Positions 11,441 through 26,100 of a stretch of DNA of 64,000 nucleotides are shown in pieces; the first letter of the stretch is position 1; the number at the start of each line of letters is the position of its first letter. The position numbers and the translations under genes are program-made. The DNA comes from Anodontia alba. Taxonomy: Eukaryota > Mollusca > Bivalvia > Lucinida > Lucinidae. The stretch lies in the NCBI GenBank assembly GCA_964016985.1, contig OZ024824.1, positions 44,809,168-44,873,167 of the forward strand, written 5' to 3'. The notes beneath the pieces are model-generated. The model saw nothing but the letters and a program-made list of their open reading frames with translations. It had not been told where the DNA came from and ran no database searches.

Positions 11441-14400
11441 CTGAAAAACAGTTCACGCAGACACAGTCAACGGTCCATTTAGTAATGGAGCATGCCCGAA
11501 ACAAAAAGATTACATTTTGCGGACAATAAATGCCCACCGAATCAGTGCTGTCCGTTCGATCTACCCTGACTTCCCAGCGGCACACAACGTTGAAATAACA
11601 TCTATTCAATGTTGATTCAACGTCTTGACGTTGAACCAACGTTGAATCGACGTTGGTTTCAACGTTAAGTGCCTACTGGGCTGCTAGTAACTGTTTCTGC
11701 TGACCAATCCAAGGCAAGGCGGTTTCTCTGTTGAAGTTGTTCTTTGTGATGTATGTCGGTAATTGCAACTGCGCTGTTGTAGCTTGTCACTGTTCCTCAT
11801 CTGTTCTTCTGTCGGTGCCTTGGGAAGGCAAAGCTTTGTCACTGCGGCCTTTCCTTGGTATCTTCCAGGCTAGCATTCTACATAAATCTACAGCGGGCCG
11901 CTATCGGCCCGTCAGGGTAGCTGACGGGCCGATAATGGCCCGCTGTAGATTTATGTAGAATGCTTACTGGGTTTATTCTACGGTAGCATTTATTGACGAA
12001 AAATGAACATTAGACTGCGGAGCTGCTGTCTTAAAGAATGTTAATACTTTCTGCTTGAGTTGTGGAACAGGTCTATTTACTGAATACGGGGTGTTCACAT
12101 CTGTATGAAATCAATACAGTATGTACAGCCAATATTCACTGGATTAAAATACAGACAACGATACCCAGCAGGCACACACCGTTGAAATAATGTCGATTCA
12201 ACGTTGATTCAACGTCAGACGGATCAATGCCGAATCGACGTTGTGTCAACGTTGTGTGCCTGCTGGATATGTATTTACGTGCCTTTATTTGAGAGGGTCA
12301 CCATATATAAATATTTGCTAATTATTTGCTATTTATTACAACACAAGTTTTTTAAATTAGGAAACCACCTATAAGTAACCTCCAAGTGAATCGAAACACC
12401 TGAAATATTTTGACTCCAGTATTAGATAGGAGACCAGTTTTGTAGACAGGAATTTACTTCCCTAATTCTGCATCCTCCTGGAATGTAAATGATTTCGCAT
12501 CGGATGCTATTTGAATCACAGAAGAGGATATATATTTCCATTGATGGCACCATTTCTATTCAAACAGAGAGACGTACAAAACCTTTTAACCTTTTTAGTA
12601 CTCAGCTAAATTCAGAAGAAAATTCATTATTATATATCTGTCACATTTTATCGCGCATTTAACACTACTGTATATCACATTAAACCTAAGTATATCGCCG
12701 GAAAGGTAGAATGCGGCATCTTATCAGGGGCTTCAATGTCTGTCACTAAGGCTGGAACAATTAATCGGATAATCGATTAATTGATCGATAAATTCCACAA
12801 AAATGATTATCATTACAGATTTGCTAATAACCGATCATTTGATTTCTGTGTTTGTTTCAATATTACGACAGTATAAATCATTAATAAATGCTACCCTTAG
12901 AAACACTTCATAACTATATTGAAGTACTATCCTTATGAATACATAAAATATCGGAGCCTCGGTTTCATTGTGACTCTTCGTATCGCATCAAGGCTACAAA
13001 CGCCTACCCCAGACACCCCTACACATAGCACTGGTGTAAGCGTGTTTCCTGATACTGCGACAATATAAAGCCACATACAACCAGGATAAATGCAGCGATA
13101 GTAATATATAACTGAGACGGCCTAACTTAGATCTAATAGATATCCTGACATGTCTCAATCCCGATATAAACTTACTTGAGGCCATACCGTATAGAAATCC
13201 ATAAGTCAAGAATTGCCAAAATGCTGTGAGATGGACACATGCAAGTGTAATAAATCCAGGAAGGGCAACTGCAAAAATAAAATAGTAGATACGATTGCAG
13301 CATTTAAAGTCGCCCATAAATCCTACGAAGACACGAGCAACAATACTTCCGGCTCCGGCCAGTGACAGCGCCAATGAGGAATGTTCCTTCGTCTGACCTC
13401 TGCTGATCATCATTTTGTAGAGCAAGTTATACGGCACGAAATAGGCAAAGCCGACACAGAGATCACCCGCAACGAAACGCAGGTATAGGCTATTGAAGAA
13501 GGAGAAATGCCCCTGGCAGTTTTGCGCTGGTGACACCATGGAAGGACTTGAAGCTTCTAGAACGAGACAAAATATTTTCAAAATATTCTAATTGCGCCGT
13601 TGACGTATGTATTGTATTATATTATATTTCTATATTATATTTCTAACTGACTAAATTCTACACGCCTCTTTACAAACAAGTGAGGCTACTGCTTAAAGGC
13701 ATATTACACATAGCTTGCATTTTACTCAATGAAAAGTCTGCTGGGTAGAAAGTATTATTTAATAATATAAAGAAACACAGGAAATACTACAATCACGGAA
13801 CACAGCCCTTAATCAATATGGAACACAGTTTTGAACAAGGACGTCTTAGGTTAAAAGAAGTTTCTTCACAGAAAGCTGCTAAATTGCATGAAATGTATAT
13901 ACGAATTACTGACATACTGTCCTTGCGCTTTCAATAACAACCCTGTGCCACCTTAGCCATACGAACGTAAATAAATAAATAAATAAAGAAAAAAAGAACA
14001 AATTGTAATTGTCTTTCTTTTTGATGGGTTTAGAAGTCAAACTATGCATGTTCTTCCTAAACATTCTCTACACAATGTTCTATACACAAAGTAGGCAGGT
14101 TTTAGAAATATAACAAATCAAAATCAGAAAACAGTGGACTCGATTTTATTGATTTAATTTAATTGTTAGGGTTTAACGACACGGCAATCCTTGTGGGTCG
14201 TTTTGTTTCGTCTCCCAGAGAAAATGAGAGAGATATAGGGAAGAAAGAGGGAAATGAAAGCAAGTGAAGGAACAGAAAAAATAACAACATTTACCCTCTA
14301 CCCTTACCTGCTGCAAGGACGGCATGCCTTGCCAAACTGTAAGCCAATATCAGTTGGGCGCCCCGGTGACATACATTATTGAGTCATCCATATCCCTTAC

Positions 14401-15868
14401 AGCTTTGAGCGGAATACTGTTTTCACCTACACTATACGGAACTTTTAACCTCAAACGACCAGATAAATCAATACTATCATAACTATATTGAAGTACGTGG
14501 CGACGTTTTACGGCCTCCTGGCCGCAAACAGAATAAAATAGTCTAAGTTTATTAAAACCAGAAAAAAAATGTAATGTAAGCATAATGCAATATGTAGTAG
14601 CTCAAAGTGCATCTGTAGACATAGCAGAAGAGTATAGCATTGCAATGAGAATGAGACGATTCTACTGGTGTATATGTAGTACAAAATATCAATGTGGCAA
14701 ATCTGTAGAGAAGAACAATGGTAAAGTACAGCAGAAAATATCGGTAAGAGCAAGGATCTCAAACCAGCACTACTGCAACTATTTGTCAGTCTGTGTATTG
14801 AAGTTTAATATTCAATTTAAAACTAAAATCCAATTTTCAGAATATTAGATATACAATTGATAAGTAAGTGAAGAATAACACGCAACCAACCCCAAATTCT
14901 ACATTTATTCAAAACTCTGTGTGAATTATACCAATAGTGTAGCTTGACTACTTGCCAATGACTTGACTTTGTACCACTGAATTCTCAATTCAGTGACAAA
15001 AAAACAAACAACAACAGCAAAAAAAAAAAAAAAAAAAAACTAAACAAAACAAAACAACAAAACAAAAACAAAAAAACAAACCAAAAAAAAAAAAAAAAAA
15101 AAAAAAAATAATAATAATACAACAACAACAAAAAAATAAAAATAAAATAAAATAAAATAAAAACAACAAACGAAAAAAAAAAAAAAAAAAAAAAAGCAAC
15201 AAAAACTATAACAACAACAAAAACAACAACAAAAAACAACAACAACAAACAAACAACAACAACAACAACAAAAAAAAAACCCGCAACATTACTGTGTTTC
15301 AAATAGGGCTATAACAACAACAACAATGACAACAACAAAATCCGATACATAAGAATAAACATGAGAGCCATGAACCTCAACTTTTGAATTCGACAATATA
15401 AAAGAGAGGGTGGACAGGGGATGCGGGGATACGGGGATAAGGGGGGCGTGGACGGAGGTTAAGGGGGCGGGGGACGGGAGAAGAGGGGGCGGGGGACGGG
15501 GAAAGAGGGGGCGGGGATAGGGAAATTTTTGGGCGGGGGTATACCAAAATTTGTTGTTATTTTACTAATTTTACTCTATTTGTATGTACTTCAATGCAAT
15601 AACTAGGTGTCAAAAGTATCGAATAGACGTTTTGTAAAGTAAATTCAGGTATATTTACAATGAATCCGGCGTTGATTTCACTTCACCAACAAGGAGTGTT
15701 CCGCCAACCGTGGTTCACGTTGACTTCGTTTACGTCCCTTTGATTCCGAAGTTCACAAAATAGCCGTTGTTTCGGTGGCAATCCACACTTTTAGAAATAA
15801 TATTGTCTGTCTGCCGTAAGACAATCGTTTTATTTGCTCATTGCTGGATAAAGACTTTTGAGCTGTTC

Positions 15869-15899
<31 letters not shown>

Positions 15900-17137
15900 C
15901 ATAAAAAAAATAGGAAAGAAAAAGAAAGTTCAAGATCCAACATTAATTTTCTTATAGGTGTTCCAACCACGGAATACACACATTGCCCGGCGGGGTGGTT
16001 GGGTGAGGCAAAGGTGTCGTATATATTACGTCACCTGGGCGTCCAAATGATATTTGCTTACAGTTGGTTACAGTTGGTTAATGACTGCTATCCTTGCAGC
16101 AGGTAAAGGTAGAGGGGGAATGTTTTTATTTCTTCTGTTTTTTTCGTTTTCAATCCTTTTCCTTTCTCCCCTGTCCCTCTCTTTCATCTCCCCTGCTATA
16201 TCCTATCTCTTTTCTCCCTTTCTCTGGGAGACGACACAAAATGACCCACAAGGGTTAACGTGTCGTTAAACCCCATTTCAATCAAATCAATCACACGTTG
16301 CCCGGTGACAAAACACGGACCATTCACGGGCATACGGACCAATAAAAATTCCATCCGTGGTCCGTGAATAGTCTGTATTATTTGCAAAATATAGTAAACT
16401 TAACCGCTAATTGGTCCGTGAGTCGTCCGTGGTCCGTGGTCCGTGAATAGTCCGTAATTAGTCCGTAATTGGTACATCGTACATCGGTCCGTTATAGCAA
16501 TCAGATTGTCTGTGAAAAGTCCTTGGTCCGTGAATGGTCAGTTATTGTCCGAAAATTGGTCCGTAAATGGTCCGTAGCAATAACATGATCAGTTAATTGA
16601 AAACTACAAAATAACTAAATAATAAATTATAATTTTAATTGATTGTCTCTTAATTATGACCTGTAATCTAAACACTTGACTTTTTTTTTTGATAATTTGA
16701 CTTGTCGTACTGAATGTGTGATATTTTGTCACCTTGGATGACACTGTTTTTGGCATTTTGAACATGTGAACATAAGCCAGAATCGGCATGCGGCAGATAC
16801 AAAACAGCGAAATTCCGGTCACTGTGAGCAAAGTGAAAGTGAACTCAGGAACTGATACAGTCAGATCCACATCTAACACCAAAGGTAAAGACAGAAAAAT
16901 ACAATTAAGCAGCCACAAAATAGATGGCAAGCAGAGCTGGCAACTTTTTCCCAAAATGGTGGCAACTCTGTTAACCAAACTTATAAACTGAATTATCTTA
17001 AACATACATAATTGTTAAAAGTAACACATTAGAAAGTGAAAAACTACATAACATTTAACAAAAATAGCACAATGAAAGTACCACCTCGGAACGGTCAGTA
17101 ATGAATTACTCGGGGGCGCACGTGTATGTGTGTGTGC

Positions 17138-17168
<31 letters not shown>

Positions 17169-20100
17169 GGGGGGGGGGGGGCTTAAGCTAGCTTTACAGG
17201 ATCCCAACCCTCGCTCTCAGCTTCCATAGTGGTAAAAATGTAAAAATATATATTATTCGGTCCGTTTGAAGATCTTCTAACCCATCCATTAATCATTACG
17301 GGCAACAAACAAATCACAGATAAAGTCTATAATAAAGCACAACTGACAATTTTCTGGGTGGGAAAACTGTTATGTTTTGATTCTCAAGTTCTTTGATAAG
17401 ATGATCTCTCATTTTAGAGATATGTTATGCCACTAGGATCAATTCCACTGAGGATGCTGACCATATTTGCAATGGTGTAAAACCGGTCATTTGTATTCGT
17501 TTGTACAGAGCATTTAAAGTGTCTAAGAAAGATTTTTGGCATAGGGCTAAACATCATGTTTGCAATTGCCATTTCAGCGACACTTGAAATGTAAGTACCG
17601 CCTGCACTATCATACAAGTTGACAACATCATCGTCGCAATTGAATTTCGAGAAACAAATCCAGTGCAGACCTAAATCATTAGGATGGGTATCAAAAATCT
17701 GTACAGTTGGATTACTTCAACGTACATGTAAGTATCTATCACAATGTAACGTCACGTTATCCATAAGGTCAAGTTATTCCGATTTTGATATTACTCCTAG
17801 TTTTTCATATATCATAAGTGGCGTTCGTAATTTAAATTACGGTCCGTGCTTTGTCAAGTCCGTGAATAATAGGTCTGAGGTTTGTCAGGTCCGTGAACTG
17901 TAGGTCCGTGGTTTGTCAAGATATCCGTGAATAAACTTTCCGTATTTTGTTATGCAGTTCGTATATTGTCAATAGGTCCGTAAGTCCATGAGTCCGTGTC
18001 CGTAAGTGGTCCGTGGTTTGTCAACCACCACACACGTTGGACATTTAACTCTCAGTTTTTGAGAAAACCACGAAAAAGATGATTATTCTCACGGTCCCCA
18101 AAGTGTGGGACCATGTTTATCAAAAATATAAAAAGAAGATGCAGATTTACATGGCATTCTTGAGTTTTGATTTCAGTAATTAATACGACTGTTTTTGTGC
18201 CAATGTGGATCAGTAAAGGCCCGGACTTAGGCCAATCACATTTTTTTTCTTGACTAGTTTAGGACCGGATCAAGGCCCACCACCTTGTGATACCTGTTTT
18301 CTATATGGCTCATATGCAGGTCCTTACGCAGACTTTTGAAATGGAGGGTGCAAATCTTTGCATATTCTGTAAAGGGGGTGCAAATGCTAAGGAAATACCG
18401 ATTTGGGAGCAATACTTAAGGGTGTAGTTTGGAGTCAAAATCTGCATGAATGTATATTGCATAGTCATGTTTGAATTTAATTATAGCGTTGGGGATATTA
18501 GAAACTCTGATTTAGGAGACGGAATAGTTTGCTTGGGGGGAAGGAAGTGGGGATAAGGGGGGAGGGAAGTGGGGGAATGGGGGGAGGGAAGTGGGGGAAA
18601 AGGGGAGGGAAGTGGGGTAAGGAGGAGGGAAGTGGGGAATGCCTACCCCCCTGTCCACCCCCTCATAAAAAGCGCTGCCTGTTGCAATATCCTGTTGAAA
18701 GATTCTAGTTCCTGTAGTTCCAGAGACAGGGAGACTGAGAAAATGGATGAACAAACACGTGTGTGCATAATAACATGGTGTTTAGGAAGAGCTACGCTAA
18801 CAGAAGGTAGCCTACCAATGTCACCTCAAGGGAAAAGCAAACTAAGGCAGACTGTACACAATCCACAAACCAACGGAAAGCCAGAGTTAGACAGGACCCA
18901 TTAAACAGGGCCAAGTTGTTCAAAGCGTCGTTAGCTTGACGAGCTTTTTAGTGGTCAAAATATTAACTATTCCAGTTAGTACAAATTTAATTCACAGCAA
19001 ACGCAAAACCTACTAACATTTTTTCAGCAAACATATCAGCATATATGCCATATTTAACGATCAAAGTTTTAACAATACGTTAATTAACGACAACGTCAGT
19101 TTTAAACAACTGGGCCCAGATCAATAAGACAACGGACATGACAAAACACACCATAAGAACAAGCAACATCAAAACTATTGACTTAGAACGATCAGTAGTA
19201 AAAACTACTGCGTGGGGTGGTGGAATGGGGCTTGAAATTGAGAAAATGAGGTTAAATCGATTTTACTAGTACAAATCTTCATCGTAGGTTCAAAAATACA
19301 AAATGATTGCTTGGCTCAAATAGAGGCTCAATAACTATATCAGTGAAATCTCAGAACAATGTGTAAATAAAATGAAAACACTGCGACAAAACAAACATGA
19401 GGATTTCTTTCCTTGTTACAGAAAAATGTGCTCTGAAAAAGTATGCATCGTTTCAATTTATTATATTTATTTGTTAAAGTTTATTGGACCAAGACAATTG
19501 GCTCGTGTAAACGTGAACTTGATCATAGATTCTGTCTCAAAAAAAAAGTGATAATCTTGTTAAACGGTTAAAACACATATTAGCCACCATGTGAATGCAA
19601 AATATTTGTAACAGTTTCTGTGTCAAATTTTATTAGAAAAAGAATCTTTTTCGTGTGAATAAGGCATAAGCCAGCAACTATTTATTCATTATGTTATCGG
19701 ATTTAATTGACCTTTCCCTAAATTATATGAGCCATGCGATGAGTAAGGGCCAAAAGCAATTTTGACAGTTACCTACCCTACATGTATTAGCTTGTCTTTA
19801 AAGTAAAATGAAGGATAATCAGAATACCTGCACCAGAATGATACATTGTTTGCTTGTCATTGCCCATATGACAATATTACGTTTTTTATAGACTGTGGAT
19901 GGGTGGAATAACTAACATACCTTTTCTCTGTTTTTGACAAGCAGGTCTTTTCTGTGCCGAATATAAAAGTGCTCCTGCAACAGCGCCCTGTAAGCATAGC
20001 CCACCAAGTAAGATAAACGAACCTCTCCAGTTATAAACGTCTATCCACCAAGAAGTTAGAAGTGGAAGAACTAAGGTTCCAATCGAACTACCTGTTGAAG

Positions 20101-23100
20101 CAAGGCCCATAGCTACTGTCCGTCTGTCTGTAAATTCTCGATTGATAACAACAATTCCAGACATCAGCAGAAGAGATGCACCACCTCCTACAAGCAAATG
20201 ATATTCAAAACTCGATCCTTTCATTGCTCTATGTAGCAATATTTTCACAAGCCGAGCAAAGAATTTTGATAGTATTAAAATTTAAACATATTTTTATCGC
20301 TTGAATACTTACTCAAAGTCAAGTGTAACTGTCCTCATCATATTCATCAGACTAACCAGTATTAAAGGGGACTGGATATAATTAGTGGTATTATCTTCCG
20401 GCGAGTGTTGTGACGCCTAATTGGTCGAGACTAACTAGTCTGGCACTTCAGTTTTTTCAGTTGTGTGTTATAAAGATCTATAATGGGTGTGAGGGGTAGA
20501 TAAAAAATCAGTCCCTCGAGATCACAGTCTTGCATTACTCGACTCTTTTTCTTGCACACCTTTCTTTTCTGTACGTAGAATTTTTTAAAAATGCAGTCAT
20601 TTTGATTGCTGACGTCCGCCATATTGTGATGACATTACTATGGCGCTTAATGACGTCATTACGTTCAGTGACATAAACCTTAGCGATGGCGTATATGACG
20701 TCCATTACAACCAGCGCATATCAAACACGTGAGATTTCTCCATTTTTATCTTACCCGAGGTAGGATAACCTCGGTAGGATAATAATTTTTATCCCAGGGT
20801 TAAATCCGTGATTTCCTTATCTGGTGTGAAAGAATATTTGTTCTCAAGGGTCATTTATTATTTTAGAATCGATTTACAAACAGGCCAACTTTTATGACTT
20901 TCTGTTTACTCTTTTGCATGCCAAGCCCCTTTAGAAAAGGACTTAAACAAAAAATTGTTCCAAAGGGGCATAGTGTTTACTATATAAGAAGGGAGACAAA
21001 CACAATTTTGACAGAGATGCCTCATCCAGATGTACTTATATCTGTCAAAGCAAAACGGACTTTCTAAGGCAGAGGTCCCGGTGTTAGTCTTACTCTTTGT
21101 TGCTTTATGGTTTATTCTACGTGGCGATTTGTTTTAAGTCTTGCCTTGTGTTATTTTGTTCTTGTGTTTTTCAGTCCTTTGAGCATTTCGATTACCTCGC
21201 TTGGGGAAGAGAGAGCTAATCTTAGTGCTTTTTGTACGTTTGTTCGATTTGCGCTTGTTTGTTTTGTCTGTTTCCTCTGCCTCTTGGTGTCTGAAAAGGG
21301 CTGCGGCTTGTGACTGTGGCACTCTCTGGACTTTTCTGGCACTCCCTGGACTTTTCTTTTACGTTTTTTTTTTCCTATAAAAACAGATCATTTACCCCAA
21401 ACGCATGTTCAAAAAATATGAATGATTCATGGACAGCTCGATCATGATTTTGGATTGCCATTGAAAAATAAATCGAAAAATGAGATATATTACGTGAGAG
21501 AAACTATTATTTGGCTGTTACAAAACATGTACGGTTACAAACATTCACACTGGTCTACCGGACACGATATATATGGACAGCAGGCATTTAAAGCAATTCT
21601 GGATCCACAGTACAGTAAGTCAGTACCCTAACATAGTCGTCTATACTTGTGGCACAGAGCCTTGAAAAGTAACATACCTATTGCCATGGGCGTTTCATTG
21701 TGGCACGTCGTAGCTGTTACACTGAATTTGATTGGACATGACTTTACGCTTGTGTAAGTCGAGGCTACCTTGGCGATCGAACGTCATACTGTATCTTCCC
21801 AAGCTTGCCGTACTCAGTCTGGTACAACGTTTTCCCTGTGTACCTTCTCAGATATACATGTAAATAGAAACCATCTTATTGTTCGCTTTCAGCGATGGAA
21901 CTAGTGTAAAAATAAAATGTATATACCTGCAGCTACTCCGTAAGTTAGGTACAGTAAATAAAGACTGGTAACAAATCCACTGGACACCATGCCAATGGTC
22001 ATGAGCAGGGAACCAGCAACAGTTGCCACACAAACACCACGCAATTTTACTATGATACCAGACACGACCCCTGCAAACATATGTGACACACAACAATAGT
22101 CTAGCAACTATTACGTGTACAAGTATAAGCTTTCACAAAAATCTCGGTCTACGCTTTGCACACAATAAAGGTAAAAGAAAAGTCCAGAGAGTGCCACAAT
22201 CACAAGTTGCAGCCCTTCCCAGACACCAAGAGGAAGAGGAAACAGACAAAACCAAACAAGCGCAAATCGAACAAACGTACGAAAAGCACTAAGATTAGCT
22301 CTCTCTTCGCCAAGCGAGGTAATCGCAATGCTCAAAGGACTGAAAAACTTAAGAACAAAATAACACCACGCAAGACTTAAAACAAAATAACTGTTAAAGC
22401 TGATTTTAATGGTATTGGGTTCTTTCCATGCAAATCTTTGTTAAATCGGCTAACTTCCAAAATGCTATGGGTGAATTGGAGAGGTCTAAATGATATATTG
22501 TCTAAAGGAGAATGACCCTAGCTCATAAGCAAATTTGAAATTCCAGCTAATTCCACATTGATTTTAGGCCTACCGCATCAAAACTTAAATATGTAGTGAT
22601 AAGAATATCATTTTATTGTCACGCTGTCCTAGGAATGCTATAAATTGCGCTTAGCAGTACCAATGCATCCACCCAGTTTAAGTGAAATTTCCAAGATTAA
22701 TGTATAGCCCATAAACTTTGATGAAGTGCTGCAATGGTAATCTTTTTATGATATGCAAGGCGCCTCGGGTAGGGGTGACCAAGCTTGAATAATTATTTCT
22801 CTAAACGTCACAATAAAGTAAGGAGCACAATCGCACAGTCATTTATTCATGTTTCAGATTGGGTTTCACATGCTTTTATTCCTATCCCATCATTTACACC
22901 GGGCCATAACTGGTGGCATAACTGGTTCTGCACTAAACAAGTGGTTGTCTGACATCTAAATCATCAATCTGAAACTCGACACAACCGCGTAGAACTCCCA
23001 TCATAACCTCATCAAGAACAGTATAACCAGCTACACCACTGCACTAAATTGTTAGAGTTCACAGTATATAAATAGCAGATAGTCACAACAATACTGGCTG

Positions 23101-26100
23101 ATCAAATGACATGATACTCTTTTGCTTCATAGTAAGGTAAATGAAACGCGTCTCGCGAATGTGGAAGGACGAACGTTGGCGGTACTGTATTTCTGTTTCC
23201 TGGTATGTGGTGGGATCCAATTGTGCAAGTACGATCAAGTTAACATGTATAGAAATTCTAAATATGCAAATATAAACAGCTTTAGATGAATATGTTGTAT
23301 AAACTTTGCGAATTCAAGTAGACTCTCTCAAATAAATGTAGGCTATAAAATCCGTGCCAGGTTAAAAGGGGGAAGTTGCATTGCAACTTTTGTTGTTGTT
23401 TACAAATAATATGCGATTTTTCCACTCGTAAACAAGCAGGAACAGATAAGGTTTCATTGTAAGATTGTAATTTGGAGGCAAGAGAGATAACTGTAGTGTC
23501 ATGCCTTAGCACATTGATCGTGGGTTATTTCCCTTATTGATTATCGATTATGTGTTTTGAATTTGCCGCTACTCGAACTTGAGATTGGATTACGAATCAG
23601 CGACGCTCGCCTCGTTATATAGTTTCCAGGAGGATACCATGTGACCAGATCATCTACATGTAAAATGCACTACTTCCGCAACTCTCGGAAAGAACCCTCT
23701 TTTAAATAAAATCTAAGAGGTGCGAAAGTAGGGATGGAAGTCCTTTTGTTACTCCTATAAATCGGCGTCCAAAACTCTAACCATAATCCAGTGAGTTCGT
23801 AGTAACCGTAATGACCCTCATCAAAGGCAGGCTATAATGGCACATGAATATCGTGTAGTACGGACTGAATTTGACTCTGCGCTAAACAAATAGCTGCGGA
23901 AATAATATTAAAAAGATGATTTTGTGAAGTACTTCTCAAAATTATGGAACTCCTTTGCTCTATAAATAATTGCCAAATAAAAGACAACCAACGGTCTTCC
24001 GTTATCGGACGTAAATATTGAGCAGGAACAGTTTTTAGTAACAGGCGCTTGCTGCAAAGGTCAAGGTAAATCGGCAGAAATTTACATTTGTGCAGCGATT
24101 CGAACGTGGTTAAAACTGGATAAATATGACAATAAAAAGACATTTGAGCTACGGATAGTGAGAATACCTAAATTCTATGAATGTTCTTGAGATCGAGATG
24201 TCATTCTGATGTGCAGTAGGCGTTTGAATGAGTAAACATGACACTAAACGGGACAGTTCTCACAAACAGCTGTTGCGATATAAACTTCAGGAGAGCGTCA
24301 GTGAGTAGTATTTATTTACATCTCAAAGGCTAACATAGTAAGTTTCAACTTGTGGAATTTTCGCGTGGTGCTTGTATAGGGAGAATATCAATGGTTCGAA
24401 CTATGTTGATGACACTTATGGTGTGACTCATACAATATCTACATGTGGAGTGTGTCGAAAAAAAAGTGCACACGAATGGAGACCAGTTTGGTGTTCCCAT
24501 ACTTGACATATTATTCTATTCTTTTGAGAGCTATATATAGTCCCAGGTTATACTTGTAATCAAAACGACTAAGATCAATGGTGCAGTGTAGGTCAACAAT
24601 GAAATCACTTTCCTGTCCGAACCAAAACATGTATTGTCTACATTTCAATTTAAAGACTATTAAGGGTACGGATAGACTTGGAACATTTTCCGCTATAGTT
24701 AACAAGAAGGATGACATTTTCTGTGTTGCTTTCCTGCACACCAAGTCCATTTTGACAAGGATTGTACTCGAAAGGAAATATTTTGGGAGCAAATCGTTTC
24801 CTTTAAGAGTGGGTCTCTTTTCAGCAGGGAGGCCAAACAACTCACTTTTGACAGAGTTGTCTCCCATGAAAGTATATCCTTTTCCTGTAATATAATTACA
24901 GTGCATCTTAAAATCACTTAGTAAGATATGACTGCAGAAGTAGAAATAAATTCATGGAGTATGAACTTGTTGGAATACATCACTTGAAAAGCAAAAAAAA
25001 AAAAAAAAAAAAGAAAAAAAAACAAAGGAAAAAAGCGACAATTCATTTTATATAATAACTGAGATAACAACCAAAAATTTCGCGAAATAATTTTACAAAA
25101 ATGTTATTGTCAAATTTCAGAATGTGTATATAAACTGATAACAGTGTGTTTGTGTGCGATACTGATTCATTCACTTTAAGTGTGTGTAACAAGGAGAATT
25201 GTCTCTAGCTCTGACCATTGCCACCAATCTTGAGATGTTAGCCTCAGAAGCTCCCAGTCGAGTGTGGGAGGGAGAGCCATGATCTGCTACACTGGCTTAA
25301 CGGAACCAAAATGAATCCATCGAAAAGTAACACAAATTCGCCATCAATGCCATGCAAAATCAAGACCCACACAATCTCTCAAAATATCAGGACAATTCAT
25401 GGGCTGCAAACATACCAAGATAATTTTGAATCCCACAATCTTAGTGCCACTTCATACCTTCTCTCTCTCTTTCACACACACACACACGCACGCACGCACG
25501 CACGCGCGCGCGCATTTATACTTATAAAATTTAATAAAACTACATACACACATTTATACTACCAGTCTGATCATTCAACTGAACCAACTAAAAACATGGA
25601 GGAAGAAGGGAAGCAGTGAATTTACTTGTTTATTGATAGTATAAAACGGTTATAATCAAATTATCAAGCGTAGAATTCCGTTTGGTTATTTCTCTGGGAA
25701 AGATATCATCTTAATCCTGTACTGGATAATTGTGCACTTGAGTGTGTATAGTATTATGTCCACTTTTACCAATACGAATGACCCTGTCCCCTTATTTGAG
25801 CTAACCAAATCTAGGTTTGATGAGATGCACTGAATTTTGTTTTTATTTATTAGTAGCTATGTAATGGTTAACTTAAATTCCAAAGGAAACAAACATACAG
25901 AAACCTAAGATGGATAACTTATCAGTGAAAGTCACAATTTGTAATATTTTGTCGTTTTATACTAGGTACAATAAGAAGAAAAAAGCAAAACTTCAATTGT
26001 ATAAGTCATGTTTATATGCAAAGGGGATCAATATCTGGTCCATGCCCCGCGAGCATTGATGCATATGTATATACACATGCGATCGATATTAACGCCCGGT

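Noticed and set aside
14985..15302. Open frames made of Phe, Val and Leu on the minus strand
   Set aside because: Artefact of the CAA/A-rich low-complexity tract.
16604..17005. 133-codon minus-strand frame in the Mutator-like element
   Set aside because: Hydrophobic and Lys/Ile-rich AT-driven sequence, no transposase or protease motif.
21107..22335. Similar open frames on opposite strands suggesting a gene pair
   Set aside because: They are the two arms of an inverted repeat.
23832..24143. 103-codon minus-strand frame
   Set aside because: No domain, no splice context and inside an SLC16 intron.
24511..24906. 131-codon minus-strand frame overlapping a 105-codon plus-strand frame
   Set aside because: Lies in a dispersed repeat with the GGGAGACAA-type motif; open on both strands.
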